Origin: Bacteroides timonensis
GTDB taxonomy: Bacteria; Bacteroidota; Bacteroidia; Bacteroidales; Bacteroidaceae
Direction of reading: 5' to 3'
Length of the DNA: 41,341 nucleotides
NCBI RefSeq assembly: GCF_000513195.1
Contig: NZ_CBVI010000147.1
Span: 1-41,341, forward strand
The stretch's first letter is position 1. Every line of letters starts with the position of its first letter. The notes under the pieces were generated by a model that did not search any database, was not told the DNA's origin, and saw only the letters and a list, made by a program, of their open reading frames with translations. A program made the translations under genes and the position numbers. Below, piece after piece: positions 8,459-15,973 of the stretch.

Positions 8459-8503
8459 AGTAGTATATATATTGTTTTTAATTATATATATATACTATAT
8501 AAC
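8459..8503. other. AT-rich dyad inside the iteron cluster
   Basis: Almost pure A/T stretch with dyad symmetry (TAGTATATATAT on the left, ATATATATACTATA on the right, AT-rich centre). It could be a DNA unwinding element or a hairpin. It carries no gene. Confidence 0.45.
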
Positions 8504-8606
8504 CGTTGTCTTGTTGGACGCTGTTGGACGTGTTGGATTGACGATTTTCAACCGTCCAACAGTCGCTGTCCAACAAAAACAGCCAAAAAGGCCATTTTGT
8601 TGGACG

Positions 8607-8648
8607 TGTTGGACACCATCCAACAGTATTTTCTTCTTGGTAAATTTG
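8607..8648 (+). promoter_or_regulatory. Promoter with overlapping operator palindrome for the 8757 gene
   Basis: A perfect -7 box TAAATTTG lies at 8641-8648. No -33 TTTG is present; its place is close to the palindrome TGTTGGA-N5-TCCAACA (8607-8625). Two further copies (8684-8699) lie downstream of the predicted start. This geometry fits repression or activation by whatever binds the TGTTGGAC repeat. Confidence 0.5.
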
Positions 8649-8756
8649 CATAACTAAATAATAATCAGTAACTTTAATAATCCTGTTGGACTGTTGGACG
8701 GTAGGACGCGAAAATGAACAAAAACTATTTCAAAAATATCTTTAGAGGAAACAGCC

Positions 8757-9245
8757 ATGATTACAACGAGCATTATGATTACACCTTACCTTGCTGAATA
8801 TCTGCGTGGAAAATATAACAATGGCGCAGATGAACCCATTAGAATTCCTGACAATACAGATTTGTATCACGCTATTTGGACCCTGATGGCCCGTCGTCAT
8901 CAGAATCAATCTCCGGTTGATAATGGCAATCTCACCATTATTCTTCCGGACAGGCGAATAGGGAAGGATCCACAAGTCTATAACTACCTATCCCCACGTG
9001 CTGCCAAGGTCATAGAGAATGAAGTACGCCGTATGTTCAACCGTGATCTTCATACCGCTATGGATGAGAATGATTTAAACGGCCATGAACTTAACAATCT
9101 TGATATCGTTCATAAATTCCTTTGTTCCTATTGCATTGACAGCATTACTGAAGATGCTTTGCTAAAAAACTTCTATCGGTGGCGAGAAAACATTCGAAAG
9201 AGAAAAAGGCGTCGGGACTATAAAAAGAAGTTAAAAAAGAGCTAA
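8757..9245 (+). CDS. Basic hypothetical protein, candidate repeat-binding or replication protein
   Basis: A 162-residue protein from the ATG at 8757 (a second in-frame ATG at 8775 is equally plausible). The last 25 residues are extremely basic (RENIRKRKRRRDYKKKLKKS), and the central part is helical (AAKVIENEVRRMFNRDLH). It is the first gene after the TGTTGGAC cluster, which overlaps its promoter, so it is the natural candidate for the protein that binds those repeats, either as an autoregulator or an origin-binding factor. No known initiator domain can be recognised, so this is inference from position and charge. It ends 18 nt before the next gene. Confidence 0.6.
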   Translation: MITTSIMITPYLAEYLRGKYNNGADEPIRIPDNTDLYHAIWTLMARRHQNQSPVDNGNLTIILPDRRIGKDPQVYNYLSPRAAKVIENEVRRMFNRDLHTAMDENDLNGHELNNLDIVHKFLCSYCIDSITEDALLKNFYRWRENIRKRKRRRDYKKKLKKS

Positions 9246-9263
9246 AAAATCACCGACCAAACT

Positions 9264-9686
9264 ATGCTTTTTGTCCCAAAATGGCGGACAAAATGTCCTA
9301 TGTGTGGCGAACTTGTTGAATATCAAATAAATATAATCACAATGAGAGAACTATCTATCCAAATCAATGTATATCCTATCGCCAAGATGCGTCAGGATAT
9401 CTATCGTTTCACTGCCGATGAATTTACTTTTGCTCCGGTACCGGAAGATTCCGAAGCTGGCCGGTGCTTTAACTGCAACAAAGATATCACTGTCGATCTT
9501 CCTCCTGTAGACGTAATTCGTGATTTTTCTTCAGGCAAATTTGCTATCGTTGAATTTAGGGATACCCGGTACCGGAAGTTCAACATCGGAGACAATAAGA
9601 TACCGGCCATCGTCTCCATTTCCCCGAATCTGAACTCCGCTACTCTGAAAATCGAGTGTAAGATGCTCAAATCCCCGCTCCAGTAG
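9264..9686 (+). CDS. Putative zinc-ribbon protein
   Basis: A 140-residue protein from the ATG at 9264. Two Cys pairs, CPMC near residue 11 and CFNC near residue 69, could form a zinc site; their presence in one frame favours the 9264 start over the in-frame ATG at 9342 (MRELSIQINV), which would lose the first pair. The C-terminal half (GKFAIVEFRDTRYRKFNIG, then IPAIVSISPNLN) looks beta-rich. It lies between the replication region and the head operon, and the late promoter at 9688 begins 2 nt after its stop. No family recognised. Confidence 0.55.
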   Translation: MLFVPKWRTKCPMCGELVEYQINIITMRELSIQINVYPIAKMRQDIYRFTADEFTFAPVPEDSEAGRCFNCNKDITVDLPPVDVIRDFSSGKFAIVEFRDTRYRKFNIGDNKIPAIVSISPNLNSATLKIECKMLKSPLQ

Positions 9687-9687
9687 C

Positions 9688-9722
9688 GTCCTTCACCCCC
9701 TTCTGTAAGCTGCCTATCTTCG
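9688..9722 (+). promoter_or_regulatory. Late promoter 1 (head operon)
   Basis: GTCCTT (9688-9693), 21 nt, then TATCTTCG (9715-9722). It shares exact spacing with five other copies before late operons. It drives the protease and capsid genes from 9738. Confidence 0.6.
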
Positions 9723-9737
9723 CTGAAAAGATATGCA

Positions 9738-10709
9738 ATGAACAGAACTTTTCTCCGCCAGCTTCTTTTATCAAACACTCACCAGCTTCTCATCACGGCA
9801 GATGGTCTTTCTTCTGCCATGATGGATGCTTTTCCTTTGATAGTAAATGACTCGCCTACACCATCAGCTTTCTTCTTCGACGATGATCCGCCTACATATA
9901 AGGATTTGGCAGATAAGGCCCTCGCTAAAATTCAGCAGCAACTACATGCTCTTTCCGAGTTTCAGGGAGTAACCCTTACCAGTGACTTCTCATCCGACGA
10001 ACTTCCGGAAGGTAGCATTGCCTACCATCGCATTTGGGGATTTATCACCGCCGACAGCCGCTGGTATTTTTCTTCCAAGCAATTTGAGCGAGATATCCTA
10101 GATGCCGAAACCAACCCGGCCATTTCCTGCCACTTCATCCATGCCAACTCTCCAGGTGGAGAAGCCTGGTATCTTGATAGACTCAGCGAAACCATGCGTT
10201 CGTTGAGCAAACCCATAATAAGCCTTGTCGAACAATGCAATTGTTCTGCCTGCTATTACATCACCTGCCACTCCAACGTAATTGCCGCACTTACAGCCAA
10301 CGATGTCATCGGCTGCATTGGTACCATGATCGAGACTTATGACTTTAGTGGCTATTACGAGAAGCTCGGTATTAAAATCATTAGGGAAACCGCTGAAAAA
10401 TCAGACCTTAAGAATAAAAAGTATGACGACTTGCGTGCCGGCAATCCGAAGCAATACGTCGAAGATGTATTGAACCCGCTCACTGAGCAGTTCCTAAATG
10501 AAGTACGCGCAAGCCGTCCGGAACTGAGTGAGCTCCCGGAAGACGATCCTGTCTTCCGGGGCGAAACGTTCGATACTCCTCATGCCATCGAAAAGAAACT
10601 CATCGACAGCTCCATGACCTTCCTCGAAGCCGTTGCCAAGGCCGTGGACCTTGGACGGGCTTACACGAATCTGGAAACCATCAAAAAGAACGCTCTCAAC
10701 TATTTATAA
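9738..10709 (+). CDS. Prohead protease, S49/ClpP-like fold
   Basis: A 323-residue serine protease that should process capsid or scaffold proteins during head assembly. The core shows the crotonase/ClpP/SppA pattern: a strand ending in ANSPGGEAWYLDRLS (oxyanion loop), then EQCNCSACYYITCHSN with Ser170 as candidate nucleophile (compare GSxAASGGYYIA of SppA), and a later IGCIGTMIETYDFSGYYEKL segment as in S49 peptidases. The C-terminal part (KKYDDLRAGNPKQYVEDVLN) matches the helical cap typical of phage S49 proteases. It directly precedes the major capsid gene by 18 nt, the usual arrangement. The first 60 residues are not conserved-looking. The S49 assignment is confident; the catalytic lysine was not identified. 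Confidence 0.85.
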   Translation: MNRTFLRQLLLSNTHQLLITADGLSSAMMDAFPLIVNDSPTPSAFFFDDDPPTYKDLADKALAKIQQQLHALSEFQGVTLTSDFSSDELPEGSIAYHRIWGFITADSRWYFSSKQFERDILDAETNPAISCHFIHANSPGGEAWYLDRLSETMRSLSKPIISLVEQCNCSACYYITCHSNVIAALTANDVIGCIGTMIETYDFSGYYEKLGIKIIRETAEKSDLKNKKYDDLRAGNPKQYVEDVLNPLTEQFLNEVRASRPELSELPEDDPVFRGETFDTPHAIEKKLIDSSMTFLEAVAKAVDLGRAYTNLETIKKNALNYL

Positions 10710-10727
10710 CTTAATTTTTTCATTCAC

Positions 10728-12749
10728 ATGAATATTAAAGAAAGAATTCAGACCGTCCTGCAGAAATTGAAGCTGCTGGACAAAGCAAAAGCCAATCAGC
10801 TGACTGACGAAGAATGGAAACAGATTGTTGACTCTTATCAGAAAGAGTATCAATCAACTCTTCAGGATGACTTAGCCGCCGACATGGCAGCTCATGCTGC
10901 TACAAATACTCCTATCACTCAAGAGCAGATGGATCAGGTACAAGGCATTTTGGATAGTATTGTTAATCCAAACCAGAATGCAACTCAAGATGGAGAAGAA
11001 AAGCCGGTAGTACAGACTACTCAAACTCCGGCAACCGGTACTGACATTGTACAACTTGCTCAAGCCGTACAAGGCTTGGTCAACACGATGCAAAATAGTG
11101 CCACTGAAGATCGTCCCATTCAGACGGTAACCGCTACTACTGCCAGTTTCACAGGTCCTGCAGATCGCACGAAGTTCTTGTTTGGTATCGAAAATTCTAT
11201 GTTTTCCATGACCGATCGTTGGAACCGTATTGCTGCTAATCCGGCAACTGCAGCTTCTTTTGGAGCTTGGGATGAAGATACAGAAGGCGCTTCTTTCCGT
11301 AAACAGGCTGTAGCTTTCTCTCGCTCGTTGCAAAAACGCTATGCCTATTTGCACGCCAATGGCATGCTCGATGCCAAGAAATTGGCTGCCGGTGAATTTG
11401 GAACTAATTACGAAGGCGTTAATACTGCCGGAGTCGGTAACCAATTTGTAGTTCTCCGTCAAGATGCCTTGATTGCTCGTGTTCTCACGAAACGTGATCT
11501 CACTCAGTATTTCCCGGTACGCTACGGCATTCAGGATCATGACCTCGTATTCAATGCTTTCTTCTCGGAAGTTTCCCAGGCCTACCAGCAAGGTGAAATC
11601 TGGAAGGGTGACATGAAGCTCGAGAACGAGATGGGCCATGTAGACGACGCCATGATCAAACTCAAGTTCGGACCGATGAAAGAACTGGAGCGTATGTATA
11701 TCGGCTACTTGAACAAAGAAGGTTCCGATCCGATTAAGTGGAATATGATTGAGTTCTGTATACTGAACTCTCTGGAAACCGCACAGGTAGAGCAGAACAA
11801 ACGCCGCATGCGCGGTATCTATGTAAAACCGGAGGCAGGCGTTGCCGGCAGCTATCTGAATGCTTCCACCGGTATCATCCACACCCTGATCCGCTACGTA
11901 CACGAGTTTAAGATTCTTCCCCATGACGACGATGCTTATCGCGGTTATACCGATGCCGATATGCTGGATGCCGTTCAGGATTTTGTTGCCGACATCATCA
12001 CTTCCTGCACGGAAGACATGGAAATAGACAACCACGTCCTGTACCTGAACAAAACTCATCAGCCTTGGTGGATCAAGAACGTCCGCGCCAAATATGGCAA
12101 GGATATCGACTTCACCGGACCGGACAGCTACAAGAACGTTGTTCCCGATACGAGCGTCCGCATCGTATGGCTTCCATATCTCGGCCAGCTTCCCCTCATG
12201 TTCATGGACGTTCCCGGCAATCTCCAGTTCCTGGAATATGTACCGGGTGAAATGATGTCTATCAAAGTCAAGGAAGACATGGAACTCGTCAAGGCATGGT
12301 CTACCTGGAAAGAAGGTTGTGCAGCTTCATTCACCGGCCGCCGTTTCGACAGCCTGGATAAACTGAAGGCAAACAACTACGAATGGCAGCAGATCTTCAT
12401 GAATAAACCTGCTGTTGACATGGAGGCTGATGCTACTACCGTAGATGCATCCAAGGGTTTCTGGCAAATCACTGTAGCCAACACTGCCGCCAAAGCCATT
12501 ACCGATATCACTAATGCTAAAGCCGGTGTAGCTTACATCATTGAGTGCGGAGCAACTGAGAATGCAACCACTATCGCCAAAGCTGATAAGTTTGCCGATA
12601 TCACAGAAGCTTATGCTCCTACCAAGGTAGGCGATTACATCATGGTGATCTTGAACAGTAAAGGAAACTTCCTGGAACTTGAGCGTCAGGTCGGTGGTGT
12701 CCGCAAGGTCAATGCCGCACTGCAGCCCAATATTCCCGGCGTAAGATAA
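10728..12749 (+). CDS. Major capsid protein, probably with N-terminal scaffold-like region
   Basis: A 673-residue protein. Residues 1-130 are charged and glutamine-rich helix (KERIQTVLQKLKLLDKAK...) followed by a Thr/Gln linker, as expected of a cleavable scaffold or delta domain. From about residue 145 (DRTKFLFGIENSMFSMTDRW) the sequence is a globular domain with many aromatic and Gly/Asp turns, consistent with an HK97-like shell protein. The C-terminal 100 residues (WQITVANTAAKAITDITNAK, then GDYIMVILNSKGN) resemble a small beta domain that might be surface exposed. Position after the protease, length and a strong terminator support the call. No sequence motif proves it. Confidence 0.7.
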   Translation: MNIKERIQTVLQKLKLLDKAKANQLTDEEWKQIVDSYQKEYQSTLQDDLAADMAAHAATNTPITQEQMDQVQGILDSIVNPNQNATQDGEEKPVVQTTQTPATGTDIVQLAQAVQGLVNTMQNSATEDRPIQTVTATTASFTGPADRTKFLFGIENSMFSMTDRWNRIAANPATAASFGAWDEDTEGASFRKQAVAFSRSLQKRYAYLHANGMLDAKKLAAGEFGTNYEGVNTAGVGNQFVVLRQDALIARVLTKRDLTQYFPVRYGIQDHDLVFNAFFSEVSQAYQQGEIWKGDMKLENEMGHVDDAMIKLKFGPMKELERMYIGYLNKEGSDPIKWNMIEFCILNSLETAQVEQNKRRMRGIYVKPEAGVAGSYLNASTGIIHTLIRYVHEFKILPHDDDAYRGYTDADMLDAVQDFVADIITSCTEDMEIDNHVLYLNKTHQPWWIKNVRAKYGKDIDFTGPDSYKNVVPDTSVRIVWLPYLGQLPLMFMDVPGNLQFLEYVPGEMMSIKVKEDMELVKAWSTWKEGCAASFTGRRFDSLDKLKANNYEWQQIFMNKPAVDMEADATTVDASKGFWQITVANTAAKAITDITNAKAGVAYIIECGATENATTIAKADKFADITEAYAPTKVGDYIMVILNSKGNFLELERQVGGVRKVNAALQPNIPGVR

Positions 12750-12787
12750 CCTTTGTTAGTCTGGTAATTAATTGTTTTTAGGTGACT

Positions 12788-12819
12788 GGGGCGGGTCTAG
12801 TAGCCCGCCCTTTCTTTTT
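12788..12819 (+). terminator. Rho-independent terminator after the capsid gene
   Basis: GGGCGGG (12789-12795) pairs with CCCGCCC (12804-12810), followed by TTTCTTTTT. It is GC-rich and likely efficient, separating capsid mRNA from the next gene. Confidence 0.85.
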
Positions 12820-12839
12820 AACCCATCATTTTATTAAAT

Positions 12840-13844
12840 ATGAAAGCAAGAAAAATTTCAAATCCTTTTCGTAAAGGAAACCAAGCTGCCCGCAAAATGC
12901 AGGTTCGCTTCTTTCTCTCACTGATGACACTGGTCGCATTTACCTTCGTCATTGGCATGCTCCTGGATCCTGCATCCTCTTCCTTTTGTCTCACCGGATT
13001 TGCCGGTACCTCATTTGCCGCTATGATGGTCATCGGTGACGTTGGCGATGTTTCTGACCGCCAGACTCACGGCTCGAATATAGCATATAAGGCCTATTTG
13101 ATTGAAATATCCCAAATCAATCCCGATGTAGCTTTTCCGAAGCCTAATTCAAATCGGGAGGTCGGTACATTGCCGATGAAAGCTGGACAATACATGAAGT
13201 ATTTCGAGGCCCACGATATTCCCACATATACATCAACAGGGGAGAAAGGTGATATCACCACCAGCGGAGAAAACAATTTTGTAATGATTATGGGAGGCAT
13301 GCGCGATCAGCTTCTCACCTTTATTGAAGAACATGCCGGTGGTAAGTTCATTATCCTATTTAAGGAAGTGGGAGAGGCCCAATGGTATATTCTCGGCAAT
13401 TACGACCGACCGATGGTACTGTCCTCTTATGAATCCAAGAATGACAAGGATGGCCGCTATGTAACCTTTACATTCAAGCGCACCAGCATTGACCAATATT
13501 ACAAATACGCTGGCGATATCATCCGCGTTCCTGCCGCCAAGCATGCGGCTGACTCCACAACCCTGACGATATCTCCTCAGAACAACCGGTACGAAATCCC
13601 GAACGGATCAGCAGCAACTTACGCCATCAATGCGATATCAGGCCTCACAGCCAATGATAAAGGCCGGTACATCACTCTCGAAGGTACCGGTACCGACAAG
13701 GCTGCCACTATTGCCGACGGTGCAGCATTTACTCTCGAGGATGGTGCCACCTGGACAGCCAAGGCCGGCTCTTCCATCACGCTCCGTGTCATGGACCCGT
13801 CCACGCTTGTCGAAGTCCAGGGTACTCGTATCCAGACAGCTTAA
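12840..13844 (+). CDS. Putative major tail (tube) protein with hydrophobic N-terminus
   Basis: A 334-residue protein. From about residue 62 (MVIGDVGDVSDRQTHGSNIA) it reads as a soluble beta-rich virion protein, with a C-terminal part (TTLTISPQNNRYEIPNG, then TLEDGATWTAKAGSSITLRV) like an Ig-like or beta-sandwich domain. It sits between two terminators, as highly expressed structural genes often do, and just before the frameshifting pair at 13918-15029, the place of the tail tube gene in many siphoviruses. Oddly, residues 1-60 are a basic stretch plus a strong hydrophobic helix (VRFFLSLMTLVAFTFVIGML). Internal ATGs at 13024 and 13027 would give the soluble domain alone. The tail assignment is inferred from order and composition. 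Confidence 0.5.
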   Translation: MKARKISNPFRKGNQAARKMQVRFFLSLMTLVAFTFVIGMLLDPASSSFCLTGFAGTSFAAMMVIGDVGDVSDRQTHGSNIAYKAYLIEISQINPDVAFPKPNSNREVGTLPMKAGQYMKYFEAHDIPTYTSTGEKGDITTSGENNFVMIMGGMRDQLLTFIEEHAGGKFIILFKEVGEAQWYILGNYDRPMVLSSYESKNDKDGRYVTFTFKRTSIDQYYKYAGDIIRVPAAKHAADSTTLTISPQNNRYEIPNGSAATYAINAISGLTANDKGRYITLEGTGTDKAATIADGAAFTLEDGATWTAKAGSSITLRVMDPSTLVEVQGTRIQTA

Positions 13845-13855
13845 AAATCATCATT

Positions 13856-13904
13856 AACAAGCTAACCTGCTGGTCTAAATTCAGTTGCGTTAGCTTGTTT
13901 CTTT
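13856..13904 (+). terminator. Rho-independent terminator or long hairpin
   Basis: AACAAGCTAAC (13856-13866) pairs perfectly with GTTAGCTTGTT (13889-13899), followed by TCTTT. The loop is 22 nt. It may attenuate rather than end transcription into 13918. Confidence 0.65.
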
Positions 13905-13917
13905 AAATCCTACAGCT

Positions 13918-14592
13918 ATGTACAATTTCAAAGAAAAGAAACTCCACTTCAATGCCCTGCGCAATCCGGATGCTGCAATATATGACCTTGAATTATTGCG
14001 AAAGGGGTGTCCCTGGCTTCCTCAGTTGAGAACTTATGCTCGCGATCCGAAAAGGTACGCAGATGAAATCCTCTATTCTTTGCTGGATCATACCACCAGG
14101 GAAAACATTCGCGCCTTCCGTCGTCAGAAGTTAGATGAACTGAAGGCCGTTGCAGAAGTTCCCGGTACCGGTAGCGAAACTCCTTCAGCCAACGCAATTA
14201 CTGCCACTGACAATGACACCACTGCCACTGATGAAACTCCCAGTACTGGCGGTGAAACTCCTCCGGTCAGCGAAACTACTACTGATAATGGCATCCCTGC
14301 CACTAATGAGACTACCAGTACCGGTACCGAAAGCTCTCCAGCATCTGAAAAAATAGAAGAGCTGGAGCAATCCCTCGAAGAAGCCGAAGAAAGAGCCGAT
14401 GAAGCTGAACAGCGTGCCGAAGAAGCGGAAGAAGCCCAAGAAGAAGCCGAAACTCGTGCTGAAGAAGCCGAACAAGCTCTGGAAACTGAGAAAAAAAAAG
14501 AGCAGGCGGTAGCAGCTCCGGCAAAATCCAAAAGCACGAGGAGTACCCGCAAATCGACTGGGACAACCTCTTCGACCCGCAAGTCCAAATAG
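13918..14592 (+). CDS. Coiled-coil protein, N-terminal partner of a -1 frameshift (tail-chaperone-like)
   Basis: A 224-residue protein in three parts. Residues 1-80 are a small globular domain (LRNPDAAIYDLELLRKGCPW). Residues 82-142 are a low-complexity Thr/Ser/Glu linker with imperfect repeats (ATDNDTTATDETPSTGGETP). Residues 143-195 are a perfect acidic coiled coil (EEAEERADEAEQRAEEAEEA) ending at KKK, encoded by nine consecutive A (14491-14499). In frame, a basic Lys/Ser/Thr tail then follows. A -1 slip on the A-run instead joins the 14490-15029 frame. Tail assembly chaperones G/GT of siphoviruses have this layout after the tail tube gene, but sequence similarity to them is not evident, so the functional name is tentative. 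Confidence 0.65.
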   Translation: MYNFKEKKLHFNALRNPDAAIYDLELLRKGCPWLPQLRTYARDPKRYADEILYSLLDHTTRENIRAFRRQKLDELKAVAEVPGTGSETPSANAITATDNDTTATDETPSTGGETPPVSETTTDNGIPATNETTSTGTESSPASEKIEELEQSLEEAEERADEAEQRAEEAEEAQEEAETRAEEAEQALETEKKKEQAVAAPAKSKSTRSTRKSTGTTSSTRKSK

Positions 14593-15029
14593 CCACACTC
14601 ATCTACAATGACCGTGTGGTTACCTGGAAGCAAATGAAGCAGCTCGACGAACGCCTGGATAAGAATCCGGTCAAGCGTGACATCATGGACATGGTGGAAC
14701 TCCGGATCCGGAACTTACAAGCCTTCGACGAGCTGCAATCGTTCAACGACACTGGGAAGTTCCTCTACATTCATCCGCTCATAACTCATCAGTCAGAGAG
14801 AGCGCAACTGACGAAGCTACTGAAGACGGATCCGCATGAGTTCCTACGCTTGCACAAGAATGTAGCAGACAACATCCGCAGATACGAATCTTACCTGAAG
14901 CGAGCCGATCGGCAGACTCGGCGCATTCAGGATAAAGAGAACCTCCGTCGCCATCGTGAACGTGAGGCCTTATTCAAAGCAATATTGCAATCAGTAAGTC
15001 ATCCCGATAGTCCCAATAATCCCTCTTAA
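14490..15029 (+). CDS. Downstream (-1) frame product, probably made as a fusion by frameshifting
   Basis: This frame is open from 14490 (after a TGA at 14487) to 15029. It reads as ordinary protein from about 14526 onward: IQKHEEYPQIDWDNLFDPQV, then QIATLIYNDRVVTWKQMKQL, then a helical basic domain with IHPLITHQSERAQLTKLLK. No ATG occurs in frame before 14634; a GTG at 14616 is the only earlier start, yet protein-like sequence begins some 90 nt before it. The simplest explanation is a -1 shift from the 13918 gene at A-AAA-AAA (14493-14499), giving a fusion of about 370 residues. Independent initiation at 14616 or 14634 remains possible. Confidence 0.6.
   Translation, partial: EKKRAGGSSSGKIQKHEEYPQIDWDNLFDPQVQIATLIYNDRVVTWKQMKQLDERLDKNPVKRDIMDMVELRIRNLQAFDELQSFNDTGKFLYIHPLITHQSERAQLTKLLKTDPHEFLRLHKNVADNIRRYESYLKRADRQTRRIQDKENLRRHREREALFKAILQSVSHPDSPNNPS
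14493..14499 (+). other. Slippery heptamer A-AAA-AAA within a run of nine A
   Basis: In the 13918 frame the codons are AAA AAA AAA GAG (14491-14502). Slipping back one base on A-AAA-AAA leads into the 14490-15029 frame. The in-frame product stops at 14592. I did not identify a strong downstream stimulatory hairpin. Confidence 0.55.
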
Positions 15030-15147
15030 CGCTTTCTTATGCAATAGAATCCACGTATACCAACCAGCACTCCTGCTGACTGTGTTCCTTTGTCTTGTCA
15101 ATTTGCAAAATGACAGAGTAATATTAATCATTAAAACATCAACCAAC
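15030..15147 (+). promoter_or_regulatory. Non-coding gap with a weak promoter candidate before HU
   Basis: No gene is seen. A CAATTTGC stretch (15099-15106) in the segment with CCTTTG resembles a degenerate -7 box, but no correctly spaced -33 element is present. The region just before the ATG is A-rich. Confidence 0.3.
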
Positions 15148-15621
15148 ATGAGTGTAAACTATTCCCTCGCTCTGATGAGCAGCAAACCCGGTGATAAATC
15201 CGCTTTAAAGCTATATTATGCCAAGGCGCAAGCCAACGGTGAAGTAACTATGGACGAAATGGCCGAAGATATTGCCTACGCCACATCCCTGACCGATGGT
15301 GATGCTTTGAACACTATCCGTGCCCTCATCAAGCAAATCAACAAGAATCTGGCAGCAGGCAAGATTGTTCGCCTCGAAAACTTCGGCAGCTTCCAACTCC
15401 AACTGTCCAGCAAAGGAGCCAAGAATGAAAAAGAGTTCACCCCCAACAACATCACGGCAGCCAACGTCCAGTTCCGCCCGGGAAAGCCGATTAAAGCAGC
15501 GACCCGTGCCGGAGACGGAGGTCTTACCTTCAAGCGTGTGCCTAAATTAGGAGAAACTCCCCAAACAGATGGCAGTGGTTCCGGCTCGGACGGAGGCATA
15601 GAGGAGAACCCTTTGGGATAA
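15148..15621 (+). CDS. HU-like DNA-binding protein (Bacteroidales HU family)
   Basis: A 157-residue protein starting at 15148 (MSVNYSLALMSSKPGDKSAL). The IHF/HU fold is visible: an N-terminal extension typical of Bacteroidales HU-like proteins (PGDKSALKLYYAKAQANGEV), helices with DEMAEDIAYATSLTDGDALN, then the arm region GKIVRLENFGSFQLQLSSKG, and VQFRPGKPIKAA closing the domain. The last 35 residues are a Gly/Ser-rich tail. It probably compacts or bends phage DNA, perhaps for packaging, given its place among head genes. The frame is open upstream to 15082, but only the 15148 start gives the family N-terminus. Confidence 0.85.
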   Translation: MSVNYSLALMSSKPGDKSALKLYYAKAQANGEVTMDEMAEDIAYATSLTDGDALNTIRALIKQINKNLAAGKIVRLENFGSFQLQLSSKGAKNEKEFTPNNITAANVQFRPGKPIKAATRAGDGGLTFKRVPKLGETPQTDGSGSGSDGGIEENPLG

Positions 15622-15716
15622 ATTACTTATAGGTAGTCAGCCAACTGCCTGTAAGTAAATCTCCCGCTACCTATAGGTAAACGTCCTATTGCCTATAGGT
15701 AGTTTCAAGTAATTTA
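15619..15716. repeat. Four CTACCTATAGGTAR-type palindromes inside a 10-bp inverted repeat
   Basis: Outer arms TAAATTACTT (15619-15628) and AAGTAATTTA (15707-15716) are perfectly complementary. Between them lie TTACTTATAGGTAG (15623-15636), CTGCCTGTAAGTAA (15645-15658), CTACCTATAGGTAA (15667-15680) and TTGCCTATAGGTAG (15689-15702), four versions of a 14-bp palindrome at about 22-bp spacing (two helical turns). This looks like a multimeric protein-binding site or a cruciform; a packaging, partition or operator role is open. The arm overlaps the HU stop codon. Confidence 0.65.
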
Positions 15717-15754
15717 GCAGCCATAAATCCCAAAGCAATATTAATATACGAATT

Positions 15755-15964
15755 ATGAAAGCAATCTACATGAGCGACCTCGCTCAAGCCTATTTCCCGC
15801 GAAGTACGCCTCGCAGTGCCAGTATTCAGTTACATCGATGGATAGAACTGAATACAGAACTGAAAACAGAACTCGCAACCCTGCACTTCAAGCCCCGGCA
15901 ACGGGCACTCACCCCCATACAACACGAAGCTATACTTCGATACTTGGGAGAGCCGGGAGAGTAA
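15755..15964 (+). CDS. DUF4248-type small protein
   Basis: A 69-residue protein (MKAIYMSDLAQAYFPRSTPR, then SASIQLHRWIELN). It fits what I recall of DUF4248, a Bacteroidales family with the pattern YFP-x-S-x-P-x-SA ... L-x-RWI ... LTPxQ-x(3)-I-x-x-LG. These proteins commonly sit beside HU-like genes in Bacteroidales prophages. The layout (helix, RWI motif, C-terminal helix) suggests a small winged-helix or HTH DNA-binding protein; a binding partner for the palindromes at 15619-15716 just upstream is conceivable. A terminator follows 9 nt after the stop. Confidence 0.7.
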   Translation: MKAIYMSDLAQAYFPRSTPRSASIQLHRWIELNTELKTELATLHFKPRQRALTPIQHEAILRYLGEPGE

Positions 15965-15973
15965 AAGAAATGA

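Larger units (their letters stand above)
8400..8699 (+). repeat. Iteron-like cluster of TGTTGGAC / GTCCAACA
   Basis: At least eleven copies of the octamer TGTTGGAC, in both orientations and some one base short, fall in 300 bp: 8407, 8415, 8512, 8522, 8531, 8554, 8568, 8598, 8607, 8619, 8684 and 8692, with a partial copy at 8400. Several are tandem at 9-10 bp steps, one helical turn. A spaced palindrome TGTTGGA-N5-TCCAACA sits at 8607-8625. They flank an AT-rich dyad (8459-8503). Iterons plus an AT-rich unwinding region are typical of replication origins; an operator array for the protein at 8757 is the alternative. Confidence 0.7.

Noticed and set aside
8400..8699. TGTTGGAC cluster as a CRISPR array
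   Set aside because: Repeats are only 8 nt, in both orientations and irregularly spaced; there are no spacers and no cas genes.
9282..9330. GGACAAAATGT at 9286-9296 as a third copy of the leader-1/2 promoter
   Set aside because: No TATGTTTG follows at the 22-nt spacing, and the motif lies inside the coding frame 9264-9686.
10872..12059. 395-codon minus-strand frame opposite the capsid gene
   Set aside because: It lies wholly antisense to the capsid gene, has no promoter or protein-like domain, and reflects codon bias of the + strand gene.
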